Shown: positions 9,922 through 18,604, numbered from the stretch's first letter. The stretch is 64,000 bases of DNA from Dysgonomonas sp. UBA5412 (GCA_002409595.1 DHNQ01000006.1:41223-105222), one strand, 5' to 3'. Numbers and translations are program-made. The notes: generated from the letters alone by a model not told the origin.

Positions 9922-10926
9922 ATGAGTGAAATAAAGAAATTCAGGGCTGTGAACTGGAACACACCCGATAATGATTATGTGGAAATGTTTTGGGAACAAA
10001 ATCTCAAACAGTTTTGGATAGATACAGAATATATTCCTTCCAAAGATATTGATTCGTGGAAGTCTCTTTCGCCCGAAATGCGAGAAGCATACAAGAAGGC
10101 GTTAGGGGGGCTTACACTGTTAGATACTCTGCAAAGCCATACGGGAATGCCCAAGGTGATAGACCATATAGAGGGCTTGCAAAACAAGTCAGTGCTGTCT
10201 TATATGTGTATGATGGAAGCTATACATGCAAAGTCTTATTCTACTATCTTCACCACAGTGGCTACAACAGAGGAGATTGATGCTATATTCGACTGGGCAT
10301 CCAACAATGAGCAATTGCAGTTTAAGGCAAAGACCATAGATGCCAATTACCGTAAACTGGATAAGGCGAATGTAACATCGGAAGAGATTTTTATGGCTCT
10401 GGCTTCGTCCGTCATGCTCGAAACATTTTTGTTTTACAGTGGATTCTTCCTGCCCTTGTGGTTGGCGGGGCAAGGAAAGATGGTGGCGAGTTGCGATATA
10501 ATAAAAAAGATTGTCGCTGACGAATCCATTCATGGTGTCTTTGTCGGACTATTGGCACAGGAGTTTTTTGCCACATTTAGCGAAAAGCAAAAAGTGAAAG
10601 TGAAAGAAAGTCTTTTTGTGCTGATGGATAAATTATATGAGAACGAACTGAAATATACGGATCATGTTTATGGAGATGTCGGTCTTACAGGAGAGGTGAA
10701 AGAGTATATCCGCTACAATGGCAATAAAGCATTGATGAATCTTGGGTTCGAACCTCGCTTCGAAGTAGGAGAGGTAAATCCTATTGTGCTAAATGGGCTG
10801 AATGTGGAAACGACTCAGCATGACTTTTTCTCCAAGAAATCTACTAATTATGAGAAAACGTTGGAAGTTGTACATCTTCACGATGACGATTTTCTGATGG
10901 ATGAAGAATTGAAGATAGAGGTATAA
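9922..10926 (+). CDS. nrdF: Ribonucleoside-diphosphate reductase class Ib, small subunit
   Basis: The radical-bearing subunit (334 residues) that holds the dimetal-tyrosyl centre and delivers the radical to NrdE. The ferritin-like metal ligands are visible in order: the first Asp/Glu near WIDTEYIPSKD, then MEAIHAKSYS (ExxH), and later DESIHGVFVG (second ExxH). The C-terminal tail DDDFLMDEEL is the type that docks on NrdE. The start at 9922 (MSEIKKFRAVNWN) follows a CCAAG-rich spacer 19 bp after nrdE. An ORF opening at 9883 has no good start signal. The gene belongs to the riboswitch-controlled operon. Confidence 0.95.
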   Translation: MSEIKKFRAVNWNTPDNDYVEMFWEQNLKQFWIDTEYIPSKDIDSWKSLSPEMREAYKKALGGLTLLDTLQSHTGMPKVIDHIEGLQNKSVLSYMCMMEAIHAKSYSTIFTTVATTEEIDAIFDWASNNEQLQFKAKTIDANYRKLDKANVTSEEIFMALASSVMLETFLFYSGFFLPLWLAGQGKMVASCDIIKKIVADESIHGVFVGLLAQEFFATFSEKQKVKVKESLFVLMDKLYENELKYTDHVYGDVGLTGEVKEYIRYNGNKALMNLGFEPRFEVGEVNPIVLNGLNVETTQHDFFSKKSTNYEKTLEVVHLHDDDFLMDEELKIEV

Positions 10927-11039
10927 GTATAAGAAAACTATGCTGACTTCAAGATAGTTACCTTCATTAATCGGGGGTAACTGTTTTGTTTTGAAGCAAT
11001 CGTTAGTTTCCGGTAAAAGATAATCAGTATTTTTGTATT

Positions 11040-11555
11040 ATGAAACGAGGTTATATTCATGTATATACGGGCAATGGTAAGGGCAAGACTACTGCGGCAT
11101 TCGGGCTGGCTGTACGAGCCTTGTGTGCCGGGAAAAGTGTTTATGTAGGTCAGTTCGTTAAATCTATGAAATACAACGAAACAAAGATAGAATCTCTGTT
11201 TGAGCGTATCCGTATTCAACAGTTCGGACGCGGGTGCTTTATTGACAAGAATCCCGAAGCGGCAGATATAGAAATGGCTCAAAAAGGATTCGCCCATTGT
11301 ACAGATATACTGACAGCGGGCGAATATGATGTTGTTATCCTTGACGAGCTTACGATTGCCATATATTTCGGATTGCTTTCCGCCGATCAGGTAATAGATG
11401 CTTTGGAGAGAAGAAATCCGACTGTTGAGGTCGTTATTACCGGACGTTATGCGCCTCAGCAATTACTCGATATGGCAGATCTGGTGACAGATATGACCGA
11501 GGTAAAGCACTACTACGCGCAAGGAGTTCTCTCGCGCAATGGCATCGACCGATGA
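11040..11555 (+). CDS. cobO: Corrinoid (cob(I)yrinate) adenosyltransferase, CobA/BtuR type
   Basis: A 171-residue P-loop enzyme that transfers the adenosyl group of ATP to cob(I)alamin or its precursors, making the coenzyme form. The Walker A motif GNGKGKTT lies at residues 11-18, and the Walker-B-like YDVVILDELTIAIYFG near residue 100 fits the CobA/CobO family. It lies 113 bp after nrdF on the same strand and probably falls under the same B12 riboswitch, although a TATTTTTG box at 11028-11035 could give it its own promoter. The product is a ligand-converting enzyme for the riboswitch upstream. It converges with the oxidoreductase gene, leaving only 4 bp between stop codons. Confidence 0.9.
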   Translation: MKRGYIHVYTGNGKGKTTAAFGLAVRALCAGKSVYVGQFVKSMKYNETKIESLFERIRIQQFGRGCFIDKNPEAADIEMAQKGFAHCTDILTAGEYDVVILDELTIAIYFGLLSADQVIDALERRNPTVEVVITGRYAPQQLLDMADLVTDMTEVKHYYAQGVLSRNGIDR

Positions 11556-11559
11556 ATTA

Positions 11560-12408
11560 TTATTTTTCTGTCTTTTTGATGTAACTGTATATTGCCATCA
11601 AGTCTTCGTCTCCAAATTCCTTATTGGCTTCACCATACAGTTCCAGCATCAGATTGCCCATCGGACTGTTTAGTCCGACTTCTTTTCCCAATCGGATGTC
11701 CTTATACATGTATTTTAATGGGAATGCGGGCTTAAATTCTTTGTTGATAATAGGCTGTGCTTTCATTTGCGTCATACCGCTAGCACATGCACCGGCATTT
11801 ATCACATCCAATATCCGGCTGTCTTCCAGCCCTATTTTTTCGGCAAATAATACGGAATCAGCAAGGCCGCTTACTACGATAGACATATAATAGTTGACAA
11901 CCAGTTTGGCGAGCGCTCCCTTTCCGATGGTGTTCCATGTGAAGGTTTTTTTTCCCAATATATCAAAGCACGCAGATACTTCTTCCAGGTCTTTGCTTTC
12001 TCCGGCAGCTAATATAACGAGTGCGCCCTCTGTTGCCGGTTTCACGCTGCCCGATACGGGAGCTTCTACATATCTGATATTGTGTTTTTTAAGATCGGTG
12101 TCGAATCTGACGGATGCTTCGGGCGAAATGGTGCTCATGTTTACTATTAGTTTTCCGGCAAAATCGGTCGCTTTTATTTGTTCTATCATTTCGGCACATA
12201 CATCATCGTCGGGCAACATAAGAAAGACGGTGTCGGACTTTTTTGTCAGTTCCGGCAGGGATGCACAAACGTGTCCGCCTTTTTCGCTAAAGGCTTTGCT
12301 CTTTTCCTGATTTCGTGAATGTATATTTACATTGTACTTTGCAGATAATAAATTTAAAGCCATCGGAAATCCCATATTTCCCAATCCTATCCAACCTATA
12401 TTTTTCAT
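11560..12408 (-). CDS. NAD(P)-dependent 3-hydroxyisobutyrate dehydrogenase-family oxidoreductase
   Basis: A 282-residue beta-hydroxyacid dehydrogenase. The N-terminal Rossmann motif GLGNMG (residues 8-13) binds NAD(P). The central segment VEAPVSGSVKPATEGALVILAAG is the family's substrate-binding signature, and GKGALAKLVVNYY carries the catalytic Lys. The protein is full length and intact. Family members reduce or oxidise short hydroxyacids or semialdehydes (for example succinic semialdehyde or glyoxylate); the substrate cannot be told from the sequence. The gene is monocistronic and converges on the adenosyltransferase gene. Confidence 0.85.
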   Translation of the reverse strand: MKNIGWIGLGNMGFPMALNLLSAKYNVNIHSRNQEKSKAFSEKGGHVCASLPELTKKSDTVFLMLPDDDVCAEMIEQIKATDFAGKLIVNMSTISPEASVRFDTDLKKHNIRYVEAPVSGSVKPATEGALVILAAGESKDLEEVSACFDILGKKTFTWNTIGKGALAKLVVNYYMSIVVSGLADSVLFAEKIGLEDSRILDVINAGACASGMTQMKAQPIINKEFKPAFPLKYMYKDIRLGKEVGLNSPMGNLMLELYGEANKEFGDEDLMAIYSYIKKTEK

Positions 12409-12593
12409 ATTACAAATTTTTATGATTATATGATTCTATTGTTTATTTGTTTTGTTTTCTCAAAAAAGAAAATATACTGGTATTACACAAGCTAATAATC
12501 GCCGAATACCATAAAGGTAAATATATTTTTTAAAATGATCTTATAATCTGATTGTATGTCGAATTAAATAATAATGATTTTAAGCTATTTTTA

Positions 12594-12601
12594 TACTTTT
12601 G
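12594..12601 (+). promoter_or_regulatory. TAnnTTTG -7 box upstream of the CDF-like gene
   Basis: TACTTTTG lies 24 bp before the ATG at 12626. It matches the -7 consensus of Bacteroidota housekeeping promoters. The -33 TTTG partner is not clear. Confidence 0.5.
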
Positions 12602-12625
12602 TATTGCTGCAAAAATGGACTGAAG

Positions 12626-13420
12626 ATGAAGAAGACAATATTTAAGATAGAGCAAATGGACTGTCCGAGTGAAGAAAGTCTGATTCGGATGAAATTACAA
12701 AATATTGAGTCGATAGAGCAACTCGATTTTGATCTGAAACAGAGAACTCTAACAGTTTATCACAGCAAAGATCTTGATTTGATCGAAGCTGCGTTGTCTC
12801 AACTGGATCTGGGTTCGAGACTCATCGAAAGTATGGATACGGCAGTGACGTTTCAGATAAAAGAGGATAACAAACAACGAAAAATCCTTTGGATCGTGTT
12901 GGCTATAAATTTTCTATTCTTTCTTGTCGAAATGTCAACAGGTATTATATCCAACTCTATGGGACTAGTGGCTGACAGCCTCGATATGTTGGCGGACGCC
13001 CTTGTGTATGGATTGAGCCTTTTTGTGGTGGGAGCAACTATAGCCCGTAAAAAACGAGTAGCAATGATCTGTGGCTATTTTCAGATAATTTTGGCTTTGC
13101 TGGGTTTTATAGAAGTAATAAGACGCTTTGTAGGACTGGAAAAATTACCCGATTTTGAGACTATGGTTGGGATTTCATTATTGGCACTCATCGCTAATAT
13201 AATTTGTCTTATCCTTCTGCAAAAGACAAAGAGTAGTGATGCCCATATTCAGGCAAGTATTATATTTTCGTCCAACGATGTTATAATAAATTCCGGTGTT
13301 ATTTTTGCCGGATTTTTGGTTTGGAAATTCGAAAATGGTTATCCTGATTTGATTGTAGGCAGCATTGTTTTTCTGATTGTTATCAGAGGGGCTTTGAGAA
13401 TATTGAATCTGTCGAAATAG
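12626..13420 (+). CDS. CDF-like cation transporter with N-terminal HMA-like domain
   Basis: A 264-residue membrane protein. Residues 1-70 resemble a heavy-metal-associated domain, but the usual CxxC is reduced to a single Cys (MDCPSEE). Five or six membrane segments follow and resemble the cation diffusion facilitator fold. The TM2 signature ADSLDMLAD carries a DxxxD pair in place of HxxxD. In TM5 the conserved His is replaced (FSSND, Asp retained). The C-terminal cytoplasmic domain of typical CDFs is missing. It may still move a divalent cation, or it may have lost classic transport. I chose the ATG at 12626 because it begins the HMA-like strand and follows a -7 box. Confidence 0.75.
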   Translation: MKKTIFKIEQMDCPSEESLIRMKLQNIESIEQLDFDLKQRTLTVYHSKDLDLIEAALSQLDLGSRLIESMDTAVTFQIKEDNKQRKILWIVLAINFLFFLVEMSTGIISNSMGLVADSLDMLADALVYGLSLFVVGATIARKKRVAMICGYFQIILALLGFIEVIRRFVGLEKLPDFETMVGISLLALIANIICLILLQKTKSSDAHIQASIIFSSNDVIINSGVIFAGFLVWKFENGYPDLIVGSIVFLIVIRGALRILNLSK

Positions 13421-13437
13421 CTTGTTATATTCTTCTG

Positions 13438-14394
13438 TTATTTGTTTCTAAACTTCAATGGAGATATACCCGATCGACGCTTAAAGAATTTGCAAAAAGC
13501 TGAGGCATCGGAAAAGTGAAGTTCTTCTGCAATTTGTTGGATCGAAAGATCGGTCTGATTTAGCATTATACTGGCTTCGCTAAACAGAATGTCATATATA
13601 AACTGGTTGACGGTCTTTCCTGTTAGTTTTTTTACTGTTGCTGTAAGATACTGAGTCGTAATACATAATTTGTTGGCGTAGAAGGAGACTAAATGTTCCG
13701 TTCTGAAATGTTCTCTTAATAAGATAATAAAGGAATTTAATAGTTGCTCGGTATGATTAGATTTGAGAACTTTTTGTGAATGGTTCTGAGTATGTTTGTC
13801 AAAGCAATTGATCCATTCCAACAAGAATGTAATAAATGTATTTTGTATCAATTCTGTTTGCATCAAGTGATTTGTATCTACAATCTTGAATTGAACTCCT
13901 AATAGGCTGTTGAGTAATACGAAGAATTCTTTGTTGCTGACACACACGATGGGCTGATTGAAAAGTTTCAGGCTTCGGTTGAGATGTTTAAAGACTTTTT
14001 CCATTGAAGGAATTATACTTGAAAAATCTTTTGTAAGTATTAAGCCTATTGCCTTGAAATTTTTGTCTACTTCGATAAACTTTATTGTATGAGAAGGCAC
14101 GAGGGCAACTATGCTATTGCGACCTAGTTCGTAATTGTAGCCGCTAATGTTTATCTGAGCCTTGCCTCTTCTAACCAATAAATAGGCATAACTATTCATA
14201 TAAAAAGATAATGAATAGGGTATAGGAAAACCTTTAGCTGCAAGTTCAAAATGAGTAATTTCATATTGAGCTAAATTTTCTTTTCGGCTTTTTCTTAAAA
14301 ACTCCTTAATATCTGATGAATATTGTCTTCTTCCCACAAAAAATAATATTGGGCAAGCTTCATATTGTGTTGTAAAGTGTCGGGCTTTAAACAT
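13438..14394 (-). CDS. AraC-family transcriptional regulator
   Basis: A 318-residue regulator. The N-terminal half (about 1-200) is a cupin-like sensing domain (YAYLLVRRGKAQINISGYNY). The C-terminal hundred residues contain two helix-turn-helix motifs: HLVSFYANKLCITTQYLTATVKK and LSIQQIAEELHFSDASAFCKFFKRRSG. It is transcribed alone, converging on the CDF-like gene and divergent from the four-gene fibre operon whose start lies 510 bp away. Control of that operon is possible but unproven. Confidence 0.9.
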   Translation of the reverse strand: MFKARHFTTQYEACPILFFVGRRQYSSDIKEFLRKSRKENLAQYEITHFELAAKGFPIPYSLSFYMNSYAYLLVRRGKAQINISGYNYELGRNSIVALVPSHTIKFIEVDKNFKAIGLILTKDFSSIIPSMEKVFKHLNRSLKLFNQPIVCVSNKEFFVLLNSLLGVQFKIVDTNHLMQTELIQNTFITFLLEWINCFDKHTQNHSQKVLKSNHTEQLLNSFIILLREHFRTEHLVSFYANKLCITTQYLTATVKKLTGKTVNQFIYDILFSEASIMLNQTDLSIQQIAEELHFSDASAFCKFFKRRSGISPLKFRNK

Positions 14395-14752
14395 ACTTAT
14401 TGTTCACTTTGTTCATAAGCCTCTTCATTTTCTTATGTTTTTTTAGTGTTTATATTGTAATTTTCATATTATCAGTTGTTTAATTACTGTTTGTAATTGT
14501 GATGATCGATCTCTGATAAAAAAGAATAGCTATATTGGTATAATTTTGAAAATATTCAAAAAGAACCATTTTTGATATATTTAAAACTTTTTTATTAAAT
14601 GAAGGCATCTTATTTTTGCCTTCGAAATAGTGGACTGAAGAACAAGACTTTGCATATTTAGAGTTATTCTATGCAACAAATAAAAAAATCAATAAAATCA
14701 TTTTATGAAAGAAGAACATAAGATATATGATTCTTTCTTTTAGATAAGAAAT
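14395..14752. other. AT-rich divergent intergenic region between araC-type gene and fibre operon
   Basis: No coding sequence is visible. A TATTTTTG sequence (14610-14617) matches the -7 box and could start a long leader for the downstream operon. The leader continues into the structured element at 14753-14859. Confidence 0.4.
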
Positions 14753-14859
14753 AAATATCCAGAAGTGAAATTTGTTTGTCTTAAAAAATAATTGTCTTTT
14801 CTTTCACAGTCTCAATTATAAACTTGTGAAAGCAATTAATTGAGATGATCTGGATATTT
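14753..14859 (+). promoter_or_regulatory. Structured 5' leader with interleaved helices (possible pseudoknot or RNA switch)
   Basis: Three perfect complementary pairs lie in 107 nt. Helix 1 is AAATATCCAGA (14753-14763) with TCTGGATATTT (14849-14859), 11 bp. Helix 2 is CTTTCACA (14801-14808) with TGTGAAAG (14825-14832), 8 bp. Helix 3 is TCTCAATTA (14810-14818) with TAATTGAGA (14837-14845), 9 bp. Helices 2 and 3 interleave inside helix 1, so they either form an H-type pseudoknot or exclude each other. The element ends 46 bp before the ATG of the first fibre gene. I do not recognise it as a known riboswitch. Confidence 0.5.
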
Positions 14860-14905
14860 TAAATAAAAAACAAAATTACAATTTATAAATTAGTTAAAGA
14901 ACTAC

Positions 14906-15781
14906 ATGATGATCTGTACTATGCCTTTATTGAATGTAAGTAATCAATTACAAAGGATTTTATTACTTATGATGCTACTATCTGTTACATTATTAATCGA
15001 AGCACAGGTAACCATTGGTTCTTACGAAGCACCGGATAGCGAAGCTTTGCTCGATCTGAAAGAAACAGAGAATGGCTCTTCTCAAAAAGGTTTGTTGATG
15101 CCGCGTGTGGCACTCAATTCTACAAAGCTATCCAATCCGTTGGGTAAGCATGTGAAAGGGATGATTGTTTACAATACTGCAACAAAAGGAGATGTTACTC
15201 CGGGACTTTATTTTAATGATGGAAATCAATGGATTCGTGCCACGAGCGCATCAGAAACTCCACCTCCGAGTGGAACATGGTTTAAACAAGGAACGAATAC
15301 TTTGTCGGCAAGTAATTCAGATGCTATCTGGCATCAGAATAAAGTTGCAGTCGGTACAATGAATATACCTTCTTCCGAATCTACGGCAACACTCTTTGTA
15401 GATGGAGATATGGCTGTTTCGGGTAAATATTATACATCTAGTTCTGTATATGCAGATTATGTATTTGACTATTATCTAGAGGGGAGATCCGATTTGAATA
15501 AAGATTATAGATTCAGAACATTAAATGAAGTCAAAGACTATATATATAAGAATAAGCATTTGCCCGGAGTAACTTCTATCAAAGAGCTGAATAAACAAAA
15601 TAATAATTATACGATAGATATGACCTCATTGATTATTCAGCAGTTGGAAAAAATAGAGGAATTATATATACACCTTATAGAGTTAGGGGATGAATTGGAA
15701 GAGGGCAAGAAAGAGAATCAGCGACTAAATAAAGAGTTATTTATAATGAAAACAAAATTGGCAAAACTATCTCAAAAATAA
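14906..15781 (+). CDS. Exported fibre-like protein with C-terminal tail-fibre/chaperone-like region
   Basis: A 291-residue exported protein. After the signal peptide comes a module starting QVTIGSYEAPDSEALLDLK with KGLLMPRVALN and TPGLYFNDGNQWI, which recurs in the FISUMP gene at 37375. The C-terminal part (VYADYVFDYY, LNEVKDYIYKNKHLPGVTS, then a coiled coil to the end) matches the pattern common in Bacteroidota proteins annotated as tail-fibre-domain or peptidase S74-like, where a helical C-terminus trimerises. It is the first gene of an operon with three C1q-like paralogues (74 bp to the next). A role as a trimeric surface fibre or adhesin is inferred; no enzymatic motif is visible. Confidence 0.7.
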   Translation: MMICTMPLLNVSNQLQRILLLMMLLSVTLLIEAQVTIGSYEAPDSEALLDLKETENGSSQKGLLMPRVALNSTKLSNPLGKHVKGMIVYNTATKGDVTPGLYFNDGNQWIRATSASETPPPSGTWFKQGTNTLSASNSDAIWHQNKVAVGTMNIPSSESTATLFVDGDMAVSGKYYTSSSVYADYVFDYYLEGRSDLNKDYRFRTLNEVKDYIYKNKHLPGVTSIKELNKQNNNYTIDMTSLIIQQLEKIEELYIHLIELGDELEEGKKENQRLNKELFIMKTKLAKLSQK

Positions 15782-15854
15782 ATCGGCTGAATATCTCAGA
15801 TATTTATTCAGAATTTTATTGACATGGTTACCTGCACAACGCTGAACAGAAAGA

Positions 15855-16712
15855 ATGAAACAATTTGCTTACACTTTTACTTTATTATACATATTTATTT
15901 TTTGTGTGCTTAACTGTAAATCGCAGACGGCGACCGGTGTGGGGACAAGAAATCCTCAAGGAGTTTTCCATATTGATGGTCGCAAAGATAACGCTAAGAC
16001 TGGACTTCCTACTTTGACACAAGTAGCAAATGACTTTATACTAACTACTGATGGCTGGGTGGGGATTGGTAATATCTCCCCCAGGGCGAAAATGGATTTA
16101 AGGTCTGATAGTGTGCGAAATGCAATCGGGCTTGGATCTACAACTCTATCCGCAGCCGAGGCAGGAGCCGGAGCAATGCGATATTATTCATATAGCGGAG
16201 GCAGTGACTTACAATATTCGGATGGAAAAAAGTGGGTGTCGATATTTGTTACACCTCAGAAGGCATCTGTAATAGCTCAGCTTCGCACAGCTAAAACGAT
16301 TCCTGCAAAGACAGAGACAATAATAGACAATTGGACAGAACTGGAAGATATAACATCCAGCTTTAATCCTTCCACCGGAGCATTTACTGCACCCCGCGAT
16401 GGAGTATATACTTTTGTTATTACACTCAATTTTGTCAATGGCTCTATTATTTCAGGCTCCTATATACAAATACAGTTTGTAGATGCAAATAATTCCACCT
16501 CGGTCAAAGTTCTCAGGTCTTTTGGCGAAAGCTCGCGAAACTCTCAGGGCGGAATTGCCCTAACATCCACTATTATGTTGGCAAAAGGCGCAGTTGTAAT
16601 GCCGCAGGTTTACTATACATTCCTAAACTCCGGATCGAGAGCATTACGGATAGATGCTAATCAGAACAATCCTAATGGAGGATTTAACAATCTGATGATT
16701 ATAGAACATTAA
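15855..16712 (+). CDS. Exported C1q-like paralogue 1
   Basis: A 285-residue exported protein. After the signal peptide the N-terminal region carries WVGIGNISPRAKMDLRSDS and AGAGAMRYY...LQYSDGKKW, a short beta-rich module shared with the next two genes. The C-terminal 150 residues look like a C1q/TNF-type jelly roll: FTAPRDGVYTFVITLNF near residue 180, then strands ending in LMIIEH. C1q-type domains usually trimerise and bind ligands at the cell surface. It is followed by its paralogue with a 3-bp gap, so the copies are transcribed together. A function as a surface adhesin or fibre tip is inference. Confidence 0.7.
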   Translation: MKQFAYTFTLLYIFIFCVLNCKSQTATGVGTRNPQGVFHIDGRKDNAKTGLPTLTQVANDFILTTDGWVGIGNISPRAKMDLRSDSVRNAIGLGSTTLSAAEAGAGAMRYYSYSGGSDLQYSDGKKWVSIFVTPQKASVIAQLRTAKTIPAKTETIIDNWTELEDITSSFNPSTGAFTAPRDGVYTFVITLNFVNGSIISGSYIQIQFVDANNSTSVKVLRSFGESSRNSQGGIALTSTIMLAKGAVVMPQVYYTFLNSGSRALRIDANQNNPNGGFNNLMIIEH

Positions 16713-16715
16713 TAA

Positions 16716-17594
16716 ATGAAAATGAAAAATAATATTAATTGGATATTTCTGCTCAGTATCCTGTTTTTTCCCCTTAATAAATCATATTCCCAGATAGGCG
16801 TCAATACCAAAACGTCAGACCCAAATATCATTTTATACATTGATGGGATGAAGGACAATGCCACCGGGCAAGCCTCATCCATCGAAAATGATGTAGTCTT
16901 CACTTCGTCGGGCAATTTAGGTATTGGTACAAACACACCTAAGACCAGAGTTGATGTGCGTTCCGTTGCCGATCAATCCGGAATCTTTGCCGTAGGTTCT
17001 ACTACTCAGACAGCATCGGAAGTCGGAGGTGGAGCAATCCGATATAACACTTCGACATCATATCTGGAATATTCGGACGGAGAAAAATGGCACGCATTAC
17101 CACTTAAACCGCCTACAAAGACTATGGTATTGGTAAAGAAAATGTCGTCGCAGTCTGTAACCAATAATTCTACAACGCAAATAACCAATTGGAATGCGGT
17201 TATGGATTCGGGAAATGATTTTAATCTGTCGGCCGGTGTTTTCACTGCACCCCGCAACGGATTTTATGTTGTCTCATTCAATGCAACCATAGATGCAGGC
17301 TCAATTTTGGATAATTCGAAAATAGAAACAATAATAGAAAGCAATAATAATGAAGGCAATATAGAAGCCTTTCGATCTGTTGATTCATTTCCGGGCGACG
17401 AATCGGGTACAGTCAATGCATATGTTGGCAGCGGATGTAATGCCATCTTTAATCTGAAAAAAGGGAATACAATCAAGTTTAAAATCTTTCATACATTAGG
17501 TACAGACGGATTATTTAAAAAAGAAAAGATACTGTATATAGGCTCAGGCTCAGATGGCGGAAAGTTCAATACGATAAGTATCTATGAATTGTAA
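16716..17594 (+). CDS. Exported C1q-like paralogue 2
   Basis: A 292-residue paralogue of the preceding gene with the same architecture: signal peptide, LGIGTNTPKTRVDVRSV and GGGAIRYNT...LEYSDGEKWH, then a C1q-like jelly roll with FTAPRNGFYVVSFNA and a C-terminal ISIYEL strand. The N-terminal module is better conserved between copies than the C-terminal jelly roll, as expected if the jelly roll is the diversifying ligand-binding part. Gaps of 3 bp and 6 bp to its neighbours make a single operon certain. Confidence 0.7.
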   Translation: MKMKNNINWIFLLSILFFPLNKSYSQIGVNTKTSDPNIILYIDGMKDNATGQASSIENDVVFTSSGNLGIGTNTPKTRVDVRSVADQSGIFAVGSTTQTASEVGGGAIRYNTSTSYLEYSDGEKWHALPLKPPTKTMVLVKKMSSQSVTNNSTTQITNWNAVMDSGNDFNLSAGVFTAPRNGFYVVSFNATIDAGSILDNSKIETIIESNNNEGNIEAFRSVDSFPGDESGTVNAYVGSGCNAIFNLKKGNTIKFKIFHTLGTDGLFKKEKILYIGSGSDGGKFNTISIYEL

Positions 17595-17600
17595 AAAAAA

Positions 17601-18500
17601 ATGTATATGAGTAAGTTCTTCTCTCCATATATTGTAATTATTTCATTGTTATTTTGCAATAATATTGCAGCTCAGACAGGAGTTGGCACAGGCTCCACAT
17701 CCAATGCATTGGAAATCGTGACACCATCGGGCAATGAAAAAACGATTGTCACATCGAAAGGCAAAGTCGGAATCGGAGTTTCTGAACCTAAGCTTAAGCT
17801 GGATATACGCTCCGCGAAAAATAGCGCTTTGGCAATAGGCATGACCGAACAGTCAGCCCAAGATGCCGGCGCTGGCGCCATACGCTATGTACCCTCACCC
17901 GCAATAGGAGTTAAAGGATATATCGAATATTCGGATGGAAATAAATGGATAGGATACCATCCCTATGGTAAACCCAGATTGGTTGTCGTTGCAGAGAAAA
18001 AATCGCAAGACGTTTATGTCTACGAACCCGGAGCAAAACCGGTCGGAGCATACAATTCGGGTATTCCTGCCCGCTCATCATCTTATCTCACCAATTGGAC
18101 GGAGATATTAGACTCAGATTCGGGAACTGATACTGATAATTTTGATGCTTCTAATGGGCAATTTAAAGCTCCGCGCGAAGGTATATATTGGGCTATTTTT
18201 TCTATTGCACTTCAGTCGGGTTTGATAACTGCAAACGAATCGTTCGATAGCAACCAGATTGAAGCCATCTGGGAAGTACGAGATTCGTCAGGTCAGCTAA
18301 AATCGAAAGTTAAAAGTGCAAAAGCCTTTCCTGGCAATGGTATAGCAGAAGCCGGAGCTTCATGTATGGTAGGAGTGCATCTTAAAAAAGGAGATAGCCT
18401 TCGCCCTGCCGTATGGATAGACCTTCTGTGGGATCATAGCCGTTTCAAACCATTTAATACAAATGCAGGATATAACGTATTGACTATTGTAGAGCAGTAA
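17601..18500 (+). CDS. Exported C1q-like paralogue 3
   Basis: The 299-residue third copy: signal peptide, VGIGVSEPKLKLDIRSA and GAGAIRYVP...IEYSDGNKWI, then a jelly roll with FKAPREGIYWAIFSIAL and a C-terminal VLTIVEQ strand. It differs from the other copies by extra loops, including a proline/glycine-rich stretch near residue 145. It is the last gene of the four-gene fibre operon. A start codon two residues later (17607) is also possible. No known enzyme motif is present. Confidence 0.7.
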   Translation: MYMSKFFSPYIVIISLLFCNNIAAQTGVGTGSTSNALEIVTPSGNEKTIVTSKGKVGIGVSEPKLKLDIRSAKNSALAIGMTEQSAQDAGAGAIRYVPSPAIGVKGYIEYSDGNKWIGYHPYGKPRLVVVAEKKSQDVYVYEPGAKPVGAYNSGIPARSSSYLTNWTEILDSDSGTDTDNFDASNGQFKAPREGIYWAIFSIALQSGLITANESFDSNQIEAIWEVRDSSGQLKSKVKSAKAFPGNGIAEAGASCMVGVHLKKGDSLRPAVWIDLLWDHSRFKPFNTNAGYNVLTIVEQ

Positions 18501-18559
18501 AGTCCTTTGGATTATTTTTTGTTTATATCTTAAACAATGAGATTCTGAGTTCATTTTCG

Positions 18560-18567
18560 TACTTTTG
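18560..18567 (+). promoter_or_regulatory. TAnnTTTG -7 box
   Basis: TACTTTTG lies 37 bp before the ATG of the SnoaL-like gene and matches the Bacteroidota -7 consensus, suggesting a separate promoter after the fibre operon. Confidence 0.5.
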
Positions 18568-18604
18568 CAACAAATAAACATGTTTCAAAGAAGCAAATAC
18601 TATA

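Noticed and set aside
9402..9962. 186-codon minus-strand frame overlapping nrdE and nrdF
   Set aside because: It overlaps conserved coding sequence of both genes and shows no family signature.
10938..11462. 174-codon minus-strand frame opposite the adenosyltransferase gene
   Set aside because: The plus-strand gene has a clear Walker A motif and family pattern. The minus frame has none and ends with non-coding sequence.
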